Shown here: piece after piece, positions 35,232 through 43,799 of the stretch
How positions within the stretch are numbered: the stretch's first letter is position 1
Layout: each line of letters begins with the position of its first letter
Source of the DNA: Tissierellia bacterium
GTDB taxonomy: Bacteria; Bacillota; Clostridia; Tissierellales; Tepidimicrobiaceae
Length of the DNA: 64,000 nt
Reading direction: 5' to 3'
Assembly: GCA_012735215.1 (NCBI GenBank)
Contig: JAAYHX010000023.1
Coordinates: 62,001 to 126,000, forward strand
Program-made: the position numbers and the translations under genes
Notes under the pieces: model-generated
Told to the model about the DNA's origin: nothing
Seen by the model: the letters and a program-made list of their open reading frames with translations, nothing else
The model's database searches: none

Positions 35232-36445
35232 TTTATTTCATTTAGCCCATTTAATATCTCTTCATAGAAGGCCTTTAGTATTTCTGCAAGATTATCCTTG
35301 CAGCCTCCTTGGATGGTTTGAGAGTTGCCTCCCCCTTTGACCTTGCTTACTTTAGATATTCTGCTTAATATATCTTTCAGATCTATATTTATGTTGCTGC
35401 TGCGGGATATGATAAACTGGCTGCTCTTGTCATTGTCAAGGCCTAGGAGGATTATATTATTTTCTATGGAGTTTAAGTGCCTAGTTATATTTTCAACATC
35501 CTCAAATTTCATGTCTGTTAATATATCAAGTATTATGTTTACTCCATCTATGGTTTTCGACTTTTGCAATAGTTCCTGTGCTTGGTATTTGCACAGCTTC
35601 TCTCTTAAACTTCTGTTTTCCTTTTTCAGTTTTTCCCTATGTTCATATAGATTTTCAACCCTATCGTAGACATACTTATCCTTACAGGATAGGAGGTTGC
35701 TTATTTCCCTAATTTGGTAGTTTTTCCAGGTATAATCCTTTAAAGCCCTATATCCACAGACGAATTCCACCCTAATGTTGTTTTTGTAGGGTTCTACCTT
35801 CCTTATCTTTATCAAGCCAATTTCCCCTGTATTGCTTACATGGGTTCCACAGCAGGGTGAAAAGTCAATACCATCTATTTCTACAATTCTAATGTTGGAG
35901 TTGACAGTAGGGTCTTTTCGAACTGGTATATTGGCAATTTCATCCTTTTCAACCAAGTAGGATTTAATAGGAAAGTTGGAAAATACAATCTTGTTGGCAA
36001 ACTGTTCTACCTTTTCTATTTCTTCCTTGCTAATGGAAGGTATATTTACATCTATATATACATATTCCTTTCCCAGATAGAAGCTAATGGTTTCACCATT
36101 GTAAAGCTTGTAGAAGACTGAAGATAGGAGATGTTGGCCAGAATGCTGCTGCATGTAATCAAATCTGTTGTTCCAGTCTATGGTGAGCTTAGCCTTATCG
36201 CTGTGAATGTTGCTCTTGACTACGTGGATGATATCTTTTCCATCCTCATAGACTTCTATAACCTCAACTCCATTTATTTCTCCCTTATCTCCTGGTTGTC
36301 CACCGGCCAGGTTGGGATAGAAAATGGTCTTATTTGTTTTTATATAGTACTTGTTGTTTATATATTTTTTCTCCAAAATCCTTGCATCAAGTTTTCTGAG
36401 ATAAGGATTTTGTAAGTAAACTTTTTCAGTCACGCCTATCACCAT
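35225..36445 (-). CDS. Alanyl-tRNA editing protein (AlaX-L type with DHHA1 domain)
   Basis: About 406 aa. Resembles the editing half of AlaRS: NLAGGQPGDKGEI, the first zinc motif HSGQH, the second CCGTH, a coiled-coil (KLKKENRSLREKL) and a C-terminal DHHA1 domain with the glycine-rich GGGNSQTIQGG block. It hydrolyses mischarged Ser- or Gly-tRNA(Ala) in trans. The start is unsure: ATG 36445 is close behind AAAGGGA, and GTG 36442 or GTG 36430 are alternatives; an upstream ATG at 36475 also exists. Confidence 0.88.
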   Translation of the reverse strand: MVIGVTEKVYLQNPYLRKLDARILEKKYINNKYYIKTNKTIFYPNLAGGQPGDKGEINGVEVIEVYEDGKDIIHVVKSNIHSDKAKLTIDWNNRFDYMQQHSGQHLLSSVFYKLYNGETISFYLGKEYVYIDVNIPSISKEEIEKVEQFANKIVFSNFPIKSYLVEKDEIANIPVRKDPTVNSNIRIVEIDGIDFSPCCGTHVSNTGEIGLIKIRKVEPYKNNIRVEFVCGYRALKDYTWKNYQIREISNLLSCKDKYVYDRVENLYEHREKLKKENRSLREKLCKYQAQELLQKSKTIDGVNIILDILTDMKFEDVENITRHLNSIENNIILLGLDNDKSSQFIISRSSNINIDLKDILSRISKVSKVKGGGNSQTIQGGCKDNLAEILKAFYEEILNGLNEIKR

Positions 36446-36515
36446 TCCCTTTACTTTATATAAATATATTATCATTTATTTATAAAATCTAACAGCACTA
36501 AATTACATCCTATGC

Positions 36516-36521
36516 TATAAT
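36516..36521 (+). promoter_or_regulatory. Extended -10 element before the comEC unit
   Basis: TGCTATAAT is an extended -10 (TGN-TATAAT) 36 bases upstream of the 31-codon ORF. The -35 region is weak. Confidence 0.5.
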
Positions 36522-36556
36522 TTAGTAAAGTAAATGGATATAAAAGGGGTGGATAT

Positions 36557-36652
36557 ATGGAAAGACAAACTATGGGTTATATGATTACTCTAATAGGAAT
36601 GATTATTATAATATGGGTTTTAACTAGGGGCAATAGAAGGAAAAGGAGATAG
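36557..36652 (+). CDS. 31-aa predicted membrane peptide upstream of comEC
   Basis: MERQTMGYMITLIGMIIIII-like hydrophobic core followed by WVLTRGNRRKRR, so one membrane span with a strongly basic tail. AAAAGGGGTGG is 5 bases before the ATG. The stop TAG is immediately followed by the comEC ATG (36653), whose ribosome binding site is inside this ORF; translation of the two is probably coupled. No family recognised. A leader-peptide role or a small protein are both possible. Confidence 0.55.
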   Translation: MERQTMGYMITLIGMIIIIWVLTRGNRRKRR

Positions 36653-39121
36653 ATGATGAAATACCCTTTAGCATTTATTTCTATTCCCATAATGTTAGGG
36701 GTAATATTTACCTATTATATAGAGGTTAGCCTTTCTGTAATATTTGCTTTATTGTTCTTATGTATAGTTTTATCTTTAATTGCTATTAAGCTTAAGGGTT
36801 CAGGAAAAGCTGGTCTAGCCCTAGCCTTAGTTTTGGTGGGAATGCTCTTGACCAATATGAGGCTTGATGGTGCTCAGCTGCTTAAGTATTTGGACAAGCC
36901 TCTAGAGATAGTGGCAGAGGTTGAAGATGTAGTAGAGGTGGATGAGAACAGGACTAGGCTTATAATCAGAACTCAGGGTATAAGGGATGAAGGGGAATTT
37001 GTAAAGGTATCCGAAAAATCAATACTCAATATCATTGGGAAGAGGGATATAAGGGTAGGGGATAGGATCAGGTTTACTGGGGTCCTTAAGGAGCCCTTAC
37101 CCAATACTAATCCAAGGCTTTATAACTACAAGCTGAACCTCCTATCCCATGGGATCTTTACTAGCTGTACCATAAGGGACCATGCCATATCAGGCTTTGT
37201 AAGGGACGAGTTGGACTTCTTAACCAAGTTTAGGCTTGGAGCCAGGGATAAGATAGAGGAGATCCTGGACTTATACCTAAAGGGCGACAGCAGATCCATA
37301 ATGAAGTCTATCCTGCTGGGCAGCTATAGGTACTTAGAAGAGGAACAGGTTCAAACCTTTAGGGATCTAGGATTGGCCCATATTATTGCCGTGTCAGGCC
37401 TTCATATTGGTATACTGACCAGCCTCTTAATCTATCTCTTTGCCTATATGGGAATCAAGAGGGAGGTCAATATAGCAATAAGCATAGCTCTTATTTGGGC
37501 CTATGGATATATAATAGGCTTTCCTGTTTCTGTAGTTAGGGCTAATATTATGTATACAGTCTTGTTTTCATCCCAACTGCTTAAGAAGCCCTATGATTCC
37601 ATCAACAGCTTATTTTTTGCCTTGCTTTTGCTTATGTTCATAAATCCCTTTTGGATATTTCATGTGGGCTTTCAGCTATCCTATGTGGCCACCTTTTCTG
37701 TTGTTTACTTCACCCCTAAGATCAGCATGATCTTTGGCTTGCCAAGGACTGGCCTATTTTCTTCCCTAGCTTCCATAGTGGCAGCCCAAATAGGCATACT
37801 ACCCCTTTTAGCCTATTATTTTAACCGGCTGCCTATGGTTGGGATTGTGGCCAATCTAATTTTAGTGCCCCTATTCAATATTTGCCTTGTTATGACTATC
37901 CTTTTAATACCTATGTCCTTTATCAGCGGACAGCTAGCTAGTTCTATAGGGATTTTGGTTGGCAGTATAGTAAACCTACAGTCCCTGGGCATGAATGTGT
38001 TAAGCTATTTTCCAATTCTCTACATAAGGGCTAGATCCCCCTATGTATTGGAGATTATCTTCTACTATATTATAATATTTGTTATATTTGGCATATCTAA
38101 GCTGAGAAATATTAAGAGGAGAGCTTATAAGCTGGTATTAGTATTTCTTGTAAGCTTTTTATTGACCAACCAAATTTTAATAAGCATAGATGACTCCATA
38201 TTAGTAGAATTCATAGATGTGGGGCAGGGGGATAGTGTTCTCATAAGGAGCAAGAAGGGGGCCTACTTGATAGACACCGGTGGAGATATATTTGGCCAGT
38301 ATGATGTGGGGGAAAATACTCTCGTACCCTATCTGGAAAAACAGGGCATATTTAAGCTAAAAGGTGTCTTTATAAGCCATTTTCATGAGGACCACTGTAA
38401 CTCTTTGCCCTATCTGATGGATCATGTGGATATAGACAATATATATGTTGGTTATGTAGATGATGACAATGATCTGTATAGGGAAATAAAGGAAGGGGCT
38501 AGGAGGCAAGGCATTTCCATAAATGTATTAAAAAGGGGAAATCTACTGAGTATAGATGACAATACCCATCTGCTTGTTCTAGGCCCAGATAAGGACCTGT
38601 TAAGTATGCCCATAGATGATAATGATCTTTCCCTGGTCCTGCTGATGAAACATTTTGATAATAGCTTCCTCTTTACAGGGGATATTGAGCACAGAGGGGA
38701 GGTGAAGGTAGTAGAAACTCTAGATAGGGGAGTAGATCTACTAAAGGTCCCCCATCATGGCAGCAACACCTCTTCTTCACAGGACTTTCTAGAGAAACTC
38801 AAACCCAAGGCTGCCTTTGTTTCCGTTGGCAGGAACAACATGTTTGGCCACCCCCATGGTGAGGTTGTAAAAAGGTATGAGGAGCTAAATATAGCTCTTT
38901 ACAGAACCGATGAGTCCGGCTTGATAAGGGTGTATCTAAGGGGAGATGGCTTTGCTGTGGATACCTTCCTTAAGGAAAAGCCAGATTTAATTCATATAAT
39001 TAAAACCTACAATATTTATATTTCCCAGATAATAATTTGTAGTATAGTTATATATGTGGCTATGAAATATTACATAAAAGTTGATGAGGAGCTGAAGAAG
39101 ATTGAATTGGAAGGAGTTTAA
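36653..39121 (+). CDS. comEC: ComEC/Rec2 DNA-uptake channel protein
   Basis: 822 aa, full length. N-terminal membrane segments and OB-like domain, the central competence domain (SVSGLHIGILTSLLIYL, FQLSYVATFSVVYF), and a C-terminal metallo-beta-lactamase-like domain with FISHFHEDHCN, TGDIE and PHHGSNTSS. ComEC carries single-stranded DNA across the membrane and the lactamase-like domain may degrade the other strand. ATG-ATG at 36653/36656; both fit AAAAGGAG. Here it is linked to holA, not to comEA. Confidence 0.94.
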   Translation: MMKYPLAFISIPIMLGVIFTYYIEVSLSVIFALLFLCIVLSLIAIKLKGSGKAGLALALVLVGMLLTNMRLDGAQLLKYLDKPLEIVAEVEDVVEVDENRTRLIIRTQGIRDEGEFVKVSEKSILNIIGKRDIRVGDRIRFTGVLKEPLPNTNPRLYNYKLNLLSHGIFTSCTIRDHAISGFVRDELDFLTKFRLGARDKIEEILDLYLKGDSRSIMKSILLGSYRYLEEEQVQTFRDLGLAHIIAVSGLHIGILTSLLIYLFAYMGIKREVNIAISIALIWAYGYIIGFPVSVVRANIMYTVLFSSQLLKKPYDSINSLFFALLLLMFINPFWIFHVGFQLSYVATFSVVYFTPKISMIFGLPRTGLFSSLASIVAAQIGILPLLAYYFNRLPMVGIVANLILVPLFNICLVMTILLIPMSFISGQLASSIGILVGSIVNLQSLGMNVLSYFPILYIRARSPYVLEIIFYYIIIFVIFGISKLRNIKRRAYKLVLVFLVSFLLTNQILISIDDSILVEFIDVGQGDSVLIRSKKGAYLIDTGGDIFGQYDVGENTLVPYLEKQGIFKLKGVFISHFHEDHCNSLPYLMDHVDIDNIYVGYVDDDNDLYREIKEGARRQGISINVLKRGNLLSIDDNTHLLVLGPDKDLLSMPIDDNDLSLVLLMKHFDNSFLFTGDIEHRGEVKVVETLDRGVDLLKVPHHGSNTSSSQDFLEKLKPKAAFVSVGRNNMFGHPHGEVVKRYEELNIALYRTDESGLIRVYLRGDGFAVDTFLKEKPDLIHIIKTYNIYISQIIICSIVIYVAMKYYIKVDEELKKIELEGV

Positions 39122-40154
39122 GAGCAAGGTAGAAGGAATGGATGTAAAGCCTGTATACCTATTTTATGGGGAAGAGGTATACATGATAGACTATATGACT
39201 AGGTTGGTTAAGAACCAGTTTATAGATGAAAGATTCGAGTCCTTAAACTATGTCCTATTGGACGGAGAATCTGTTGGCTTGGATAATATAATAGATGCCT
39301 GTGAAACCCTACCCTTTATGGGGGAGAAGAAGCTGGTGATAGTTAAGGACTTTCCCTACTTAGAAAGAGGAGGGGCCAAGGGGGAAGGGATAGCTGCCAA
39401 GGACCTAAAGACCTTGGTTAAGTATGTACAAGAGTTGGATTCATATGTGTGCTTGATATTTACAGTTAAGGGTGGTGATGTTATAAAATCCAGTGAACTA
39501 TATAAGGCAATAAAAAGTGCAGGGGATGTAGTTGAGTTTGGGAAATTAAAGGGCATGGATTTAAATGCCTGGGTAGAGAACAAGTTCAATAGCTTTAACA
39601 AGGTGATAAACAGGTCCAATATACAGTACTTCATCCAGCAGTCCTTCTATTTTGATATCAAGAGCCAGAAGACCCTATATGACTTAGAAAATGAGATCAA
39701 CAAAATCTGTAATTACAGAACTGGGGGTAGGGAGATTACCAAGGAAGATATAGACAGGGTCATGTCCAAGTCCCTGGAGATGAACATATTTAATCTCTTA
39801 AATGCCATAAGCGCCAAGAATGGTCAAGAGGCCCTTAGGCTATTTAATGAGCTTTACATAGCCAATAATCCAGCCCTACAGATACTCCATATGATAGTGA
39901 GGCAGTTGAGAAATATGTTCAGCTACAAGGTTTTAAAGGAAAAGGGTTATTCAGATAAGGAAGTAAACAGCAAGATGGGCTTAAAGGAATTTGAGTTTAA
40001 AAAGGTAGCCCAGCAGAGCAAGAATTTTACTACAGATCAATTGGAAAGGGCTCTGCTTCATTGTTTGGAAACGGATAGGAGTCTCAAGACCAGCCCTATG
40101 GATGAGAGACTGGCCTTGGAAATACTAATTACAAATTTATGCTATAAAATATAA
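39102..40154 (+). CDS. holA: DNA polymerase III subunit delta
   Basis: 350 aa. TTG 39102 lies within the end of comEC (20-base overlap), with AGGAG 11 bases earlier. MNWKEFKSKVEGMDVKPVYLFYGEEVYMID and the later LPFMGEKKLVIVKDFPYLE are HolA motifs; FNLLNAISAKNGQEALRLFNEL and NPALQILHMIVRQLRNMF complete it. The delta subunit opens the sliding clamp in the clamp loader. Confidence 0.95.
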   Translation: MNWKEFKSKVEGMDVKPVYLFYGEEVYMIDYMTRLVKNQFIDERFESLNYVLLDGESVGLDNIIDACETLPFMGEKKLVIVKDFPYLERGGAKGEGIAAKDLKTLVKYVQELDSYVCLIFTVKGGDVIKSSELYKAIKSAGDVVEFGKLKGMDLNAWVENKFNSFNKVINRSNIQYFIQQSFYFDIKSQKTLYDLENEINKICNYRTGGREITKEDIDRVMSKSLEMNIFNLLNAISAKNGQEALRLFNELYIANNPALQILHMIVRQLRNMFSYKVLKEKGYSDKEVNSKMGLKEFEFKKVAQQSKNFTTDQLERALLHCLETDRSLKTSPMDERLALEILITNLCYKI

Positions 40155-40178
40155 AAACTTCGGCAATCCCGAAGTTTT
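40154..40178. terminator. Bidirectional terminator between holA and rpsT
   Basis: AAAACTTCGG and CCGAAGTTTT form a 10-bp stem around a 5-base loop, followed by ATTTTA. Flanking genes converge. Confidence 0.85.
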
Positions 40179-40181
40179 ATT

Positions 40182-40457
40182 TTATACAGCTTCATTAATT
40201 TTTTGGTTTAACTTTCTTGCTAGCTTGCTAACCTTTCTTGACACGTTATTCTTATGGATAACATTTTTACAAGCTGCTCTCTTCATCTTTTTATCTATGA
40301 TCTTAAGTAATTCTCTAGCTTCATCAATATTTCCATTTTCTAAAGCTAAATCAAACTTTTTAATGTAAGTTTTTATTTCAGATTTTCTACTTCTATTTAA
40401 TTCAGTTCTCTTTCTTGTTGTTCTAATTCTTTTTTCTGCAGATTTAATATTTGCCAA
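40182..40457 (-). CDS. rpsT: 30S ribosomal protein S20
   Basis: 91 aa from TTG at 40457, which follows AGGAGGTGAGC; it begins (M)ANIKSAEKRIRTTRKRTELNR, the S20 N-terminus. A longer frame upstream has no support. Helical, basic, ends KKMKRAACKNVIHKNNVSRKVSKLA. Transcribed against its neighbours, as is usual near holA in Firmicutes. Confidence 0.97.
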   Translation of the reverse strand: MANIKSAEKRIRTTRKRTELNRSRKSEIKTYIKKFDLALENGNIDEARELLKIIDKKMKRAACKNVIHKNNVSRKVSKLARKLNQKINEAV

Positions 40458-40592
40458 CCAGCTCACCTCCTCTATATTAACAACAGTTATTTTACCATGA
40501 AGACGGATTAATTGCAAGGATAATTAATTTTGTATACATAAAATTATATTATTGTTAAAGAATAATTTCAAGGATAGAAAGGGGAGGATTAT

Positions 40593-41567
40593 ATGTTAAA
40601 TATTAGAACTGACTTAGCTTTGGAGAGCACTGAACTATATAGGGAGACGGCTAAAAAGGAAGCTGATGGGATAGAGATAGAGACTGATGAAGGTGAAAGC
40701 TATACCGTTACCAGGATAAAGATAATGGATGAGATTGGATCAGAGCAGCTGGGCAAGCCCAGGGGTACCTATATAACCATAGAGGTGCCAGGTTTAAAAA
40801 ATACGGATCAGGACCTAAAGGATGAGATTAGCCAGCTGGTGGCCAAGGAGATTAAGGGTCTGGGCAAGAACCATGAGGAGACCAAGACCCTGATAGTAGG
40901 CTTAGGCAACTGGAACATAACTCCCGATGCCCTAGGACCCAAGGTGGTGGATAGGGTACTGGTTACCAGGCAGTTCTTTCTTGCCTATAAGAAGGATAGG
41001 GACGAAACTGTAGCAAATGTATCAGCCATTTCCCCTGGAGTTATGGGTCTTACAGGAATAGAAACTGGGGAGATAATTAAGGGAATAGTTGAAAAGACAG
41101 GACCAGACCTAATCATAGCCATAGATGCCCTAGCCTCCCGCAGGATGGATAGGGTTAGCACAACAATTCAGATATCCGATACGGGCATTAGTCCCGGTAG
41201 TGGGGTAGGCAATAAGAGGATAGGTTTAACGGAAGACTATTTAGGGGTGCCTGTTATTGCTATAGGGGTGCCTACTGTGGTGGATGCTGCAACCATGGTC
41301 AATGATACTATGGAACTGATAATTTCTTCCATGAAGGAACAAGCCCAGGTAGGAACAGACTTTTATTCTATGCTGGAAAGGGTAGCTGAGGAAGAAAAGT
41401 ATCAATTGATAAAGGAAGTGCTGGAGCCCTATATGCCCAATGTGCTGGTAACTCCAAAGGAGATAGATATATTGATTGATGATCTGTCAATAATAATTGC
41501 CAATGGTTTAAACATGGCTCTACATCCAGGTATTGAGCTGAAGGATGTTAACAGGTATATCAGGTAA
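40593..41567 (+). CDS. gpr: GPR germination protease
   Basis: 324 aa, starting at ATG 40593 behind AGGGGAGGATT. It cuts SASPs during germination. Conserved RTDLALE, KTLIVGLGNWNITPDALGPKVV, and DPLIIAIDALASRR-like (DLIIAIDALASRR) blocks. Only three residues precede RTDLA, whereas Bacillus GPR has a propeptide of about 15-16 residues there; the pro-sequence is short or absent. Followed by spoIIP, the usual order. Confidence 0.96.
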   Translation: MLNIRTDLALESTELYRETAKKEADGIEIETDEGESYTVTRIKIMDEIGSEQLGKPRGTYITIEVPGLKNTDQDLKDEISQLVAKEIKGLGKNHEETKTLIVGLGNWNITPDALGPKVVDRVLVTRQFFLAYKKDRDETVANVSAISPGVMGLTGIETGEIIKGIVEKTGPDLIIAIDALASRRMDRVSTTIQISDTGISPGSGVGNKRIGLTEDYLGVPVIAIGVPTVVDAATMVNDTMELIISSMKEQAQVGTDFYSMLERVAEEEKYQLIKEVLEPYMPNVLVTPKEIDILIDDLSIIIANGLNMALHPGIELKDVNRYIR

Positions 41568-41611
41568 TATTTTTCCCTCTCTAAATCATTAATCATATGT
41601 ACTAGGGCTTA

Positions 41612-41640
41612 TGAATAAAATTATTTATTGAAAACATAAT
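41612..41640 (+). promoter_or_regulatory. Possible SigF/SigG-type promoter before spoIIP
   Basis: TGAATA (41612-41617), 17 bases, CATAAT (41635-41640) resembles the SigG/SigF consensus (TGNATA, CATNMTA). It lies 15 bases before ATG 41655, which is short for a 5' leader. Confidence 0.4.
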
Positions 41641-41654
41641 TGAGGAGTGTTTTT

Positions 41655-42812
41655 ATGAGAGGGAAAGAATATAAGAATAACTATATTATAATAGCTTTAA
41701 TCTGCCTGATAGTATTTAATATTGGAACCATAATCATAAATCTTATAGATCTTAAAGGGGAAGAGCAGATTGAAGCTAAGGAGGTTTTCAATCCAGAATC
41801 GTATATTGAAGATGATTTCTATCTGATGGTTTTAGGTAGAACAAGCTCGATTATTAACCTATATAGGAAGGAGCAGGTTAGAGATAGGAATTTATTAAGT
41901 ATTAGGGAATTAATAGATAAGAGCCTAAACAGTCTGTTTAAGGGCCAGTTTCCAGCTATTATAAACTATTATGGCAAGGCCAGTGCCAAAGGGCCTCTGG
42001 ATGAAAACGATATGGAGAGATATGATAATGACCCAGAGGTCCTTGAGGATATTATTATAATAGAAAAGGTGGAGGAATATGAAGACCTGGTGATCATTCG
42101 GGACTCAGAAGGAAAGGTTGCCTTGGAAAATCTACCTGAACCCTTGAATATAAAGCCCTTAACCGTAGATAAGAACAAGCCCTATATACTGGTTTACCAT
42201 ACCCATGGTACCGAATCCTATTCTTCCCTGGATAACAATCTACATCATACTACTGATAGAAAGCAAAATGTTACCACTATTGGGGAAATACTAGCTAAGA
42301 CCTTAGAGGAGAAGGGCCATAAGGTGGAGCATGTGACCAAATATCATGACGTGCCTTCCTATAATGAGTCCTATGCCCAGTCCTTAAAGACCATACAGGA
42401 GAAGTTAAAGGAAAACAACAATTTTAAGATACTGCTAGATGTACATAGGGATGGGTTTGATCATACAGACCCCAATGTAAAGAAGAATTTAAAGCAGCTT
42501 ATGGAGAAAAGTAGGGTAAAAATTAATGGCAAGCAGGTAGCCACCTTCTTTTTTGTAGTAGGGCCTGATTCTCAAAACAAGGAGGCAGTTTTAAGCTTTG
42601 CTAAATATATAAAGGCCATATCAGACATCCTCTATCCCAATCTGTGTACAGGGATTGTTATCAAGCCAGTAGGCAGGTACAATCAATTTCTTTCTGATTA
42701 TTCAGCCTTAATTGAGATTGGAAGCAACCTGAACACCATGGAGGAAGCTAAGGAAACAGCTAAGCTGGTAGGAGAGATCTTGAGTATAGTTCTTGATAAC
42801 ATTCAAAAGTAA
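41655..42812 (+). CDS. spoIIP: Stage II sporulation protein P
   Basis: 385 aa from ATG 41655, 7 bases after GAGGAGTG. Membrane segment at about 9-30, then an amidase domain: ILVYHTHGTESYS with the zinc His and Glu, LDVHRDG, and LIEIGSNLNTMEEA near the end with the catalytic Glu. SpoIIP strips stem peptides from septal peptidoglycan with SpoIID and SpoIIM during engulfment. Confidence 0.95.
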   Translation: MRGKEYKNNYIIIALICLIVFNIGTIIINLIDLKGEEQIEAKEVFNPESYIEDDFYLMVLGRTSSIINLYRKEQVRDRNLLSIRELIDKSLNSLFKGQFPAIINYYGKASAKGPLDENDMERYDNDPEVLEDIIIIEKVEEYEDLVIIRDSEGKVALENLPEPLNIKPLTVDKNKPYILVYHTHGTESYSSLDNNLHHTTDRKQNVTTIGEILAKTLEEKGHKVEHVTKYHDVPSYNESYAQSLKTIQEKLKENNNFKILLDVHRDGFDHTDPNVKKNLKQLMEKSRVKINGKQVATFFFVVGPDSQNKEAVLSFAKYIKAISDILYPNLCTGIVIKPVGRYNQFLSDYSALIEIGSNLNTMEEAKETAKLVGEILSIVLDNIQK

Positions 42813-42864
42813 TATATTTTATAAATACATTGATGGTGGTATAATAGTACATAGGAGGGATAGC

Positions 42865-43416
42865 ATGAGTGAAGAAAACAAGAAGACTAATGAAAAGAGT
42901 GAAGTTTTTGAGTGGGTTAAGAGCATAATACTAGCTATAGTAATAGCTGTGTTGATAAAGAGCTTTTTATTCAATACCACCTATGTCCTCGGCAACTCCA
43001 TGTATCCTACTCTATACGAAAGAGACAGGCTCTTTGCCAACAAGATTCCACTATATTTTTCAGGGCCTAATAGAGGGGATATAATAATTTTGGAGGCGCC
43101 AGATGATCCAGATAAGGACTATATAAAGAGGGTAATAGGAGTTGGTGGAGATACGGTAGCCATAATAGATGGTTATGTATATCTCAATGGCCAGTTATTA
43201 AAGGAGGATTATATAGATGAAAATGCCTACACCCATGTATATGGGGAAAACTACTGGGAGGTTCCAGAAGGATATGTATTCGTCTTGGGGGACAATAGAA
43301 AGGAAGGAGCCAGCAAGGACAGCAGGTACTTTGGTTGTATTCCACTGGAATCGGTAAAGGGCATAGTCAATTTTAGATATTTTCCCTTTAACCATAGATT
43401 TGGGAGAGTGAGATAG
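42865..43416 (+). CDS. lepB: Signal peptidase I
   Basis: 183 aa from ATG 42865 (ATAGGAGGGATAGC). One membrane segment at about 17-37, catalytic serine S45 in GNSMYPTL, catalytic lysine in DYIKRVIGVGGD near 88, and the box GDNRKEGASKDSRYFG. It releases exported proteins from their signal peptides on the outer face of the membrane. Could act on DacF-type and SpoIVFA-like exported proteins, though substrates are general. Confidence 0.95.
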   Translation: MSEENKKTNEKSEVFEWVKSIILAIVIAVLIKSFLFNTTYVLGNSMYPTLYERDRLFANKIPLYFSGPNRGDIIILEAPDDPDKDYIKRVIGVGGDTVAIIDGYVYLNGQLLKEDYIDENAYTHVYGENYWEVPEGYVFVLGDNRKEGASKDSRYFGCIPLESVKGIVNFRYFPFNHRFGRVR

Positions 43417-43448
43417 TATATTATTACCATTAATATGGAAGACTATTA

Positions 43449-43709
43449 ATGGTGGTAATATTGGAGTCAAGAATAGAAAAAAGGAAGAAGTTGAAAAAAC
43501 AAAAGAGAATAGGTTATATGAAAGCTTTAGTTGTCCTACTAACTTTTTTGGTCCTGTATTTTGGAATTAAGCTGGTCAATGAACAAATGACTTATCTGGG
43601 TTATATGGATAACCCTACTATATTCAGCCTAGATTTAAGGGAAAGGCGGATAGAACTGTTTGGAGACACTTATCTTATCGATATAAAAATACTGAAAAAA
43701 GTTGATTAA
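43449..43709 (+). CDS. Small predicted membrane protein, about 82-86 aa
   Basis: Begins with a basic stretch (ESRIEKRKKLKKQKR), then one membrane span (ALVVLLTFLVLYFGIKLV) and a polar C-terminus ending DLRERRIELFGDTYLIDIKIL. The start may be ATG 43449 (GGAAGA upstream) or TTG 43461 (GGTGG upstream). A hairpin (ATTACCATTAATA with TATTAATGGTGGTAAT) spans the start region and could shade the ribosome binding site. I do not recognise a named family. It lies between lepB and lepA and ends in a terminator. Confidence 0.75.
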   Translation: MVVILESRIEKRKKLKKQKRIGYMKALVVLLTFLVLYFGIKLVNEQMTYLGYMDNPTIFSLDLRERRIELFGDTYLIDIKILKKVD

Positions 43710-43737
43710 AAAGACCAGAACTGCTGGTCTTTATTTT
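43710..43737 (+). terminator. Intrinsic terminator before lepA
   Basis: AAAGACCAG and CTGGTCTTT pair around a 5-base loop and lead into ATTTTA. Confidence 0.8.
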
Positions 43738-43799
43738 ACTTATTCACAGTTTTTTGTTATAATTAACTTTTAGAGTTATATTACTTGAGGGGGAAGAAC

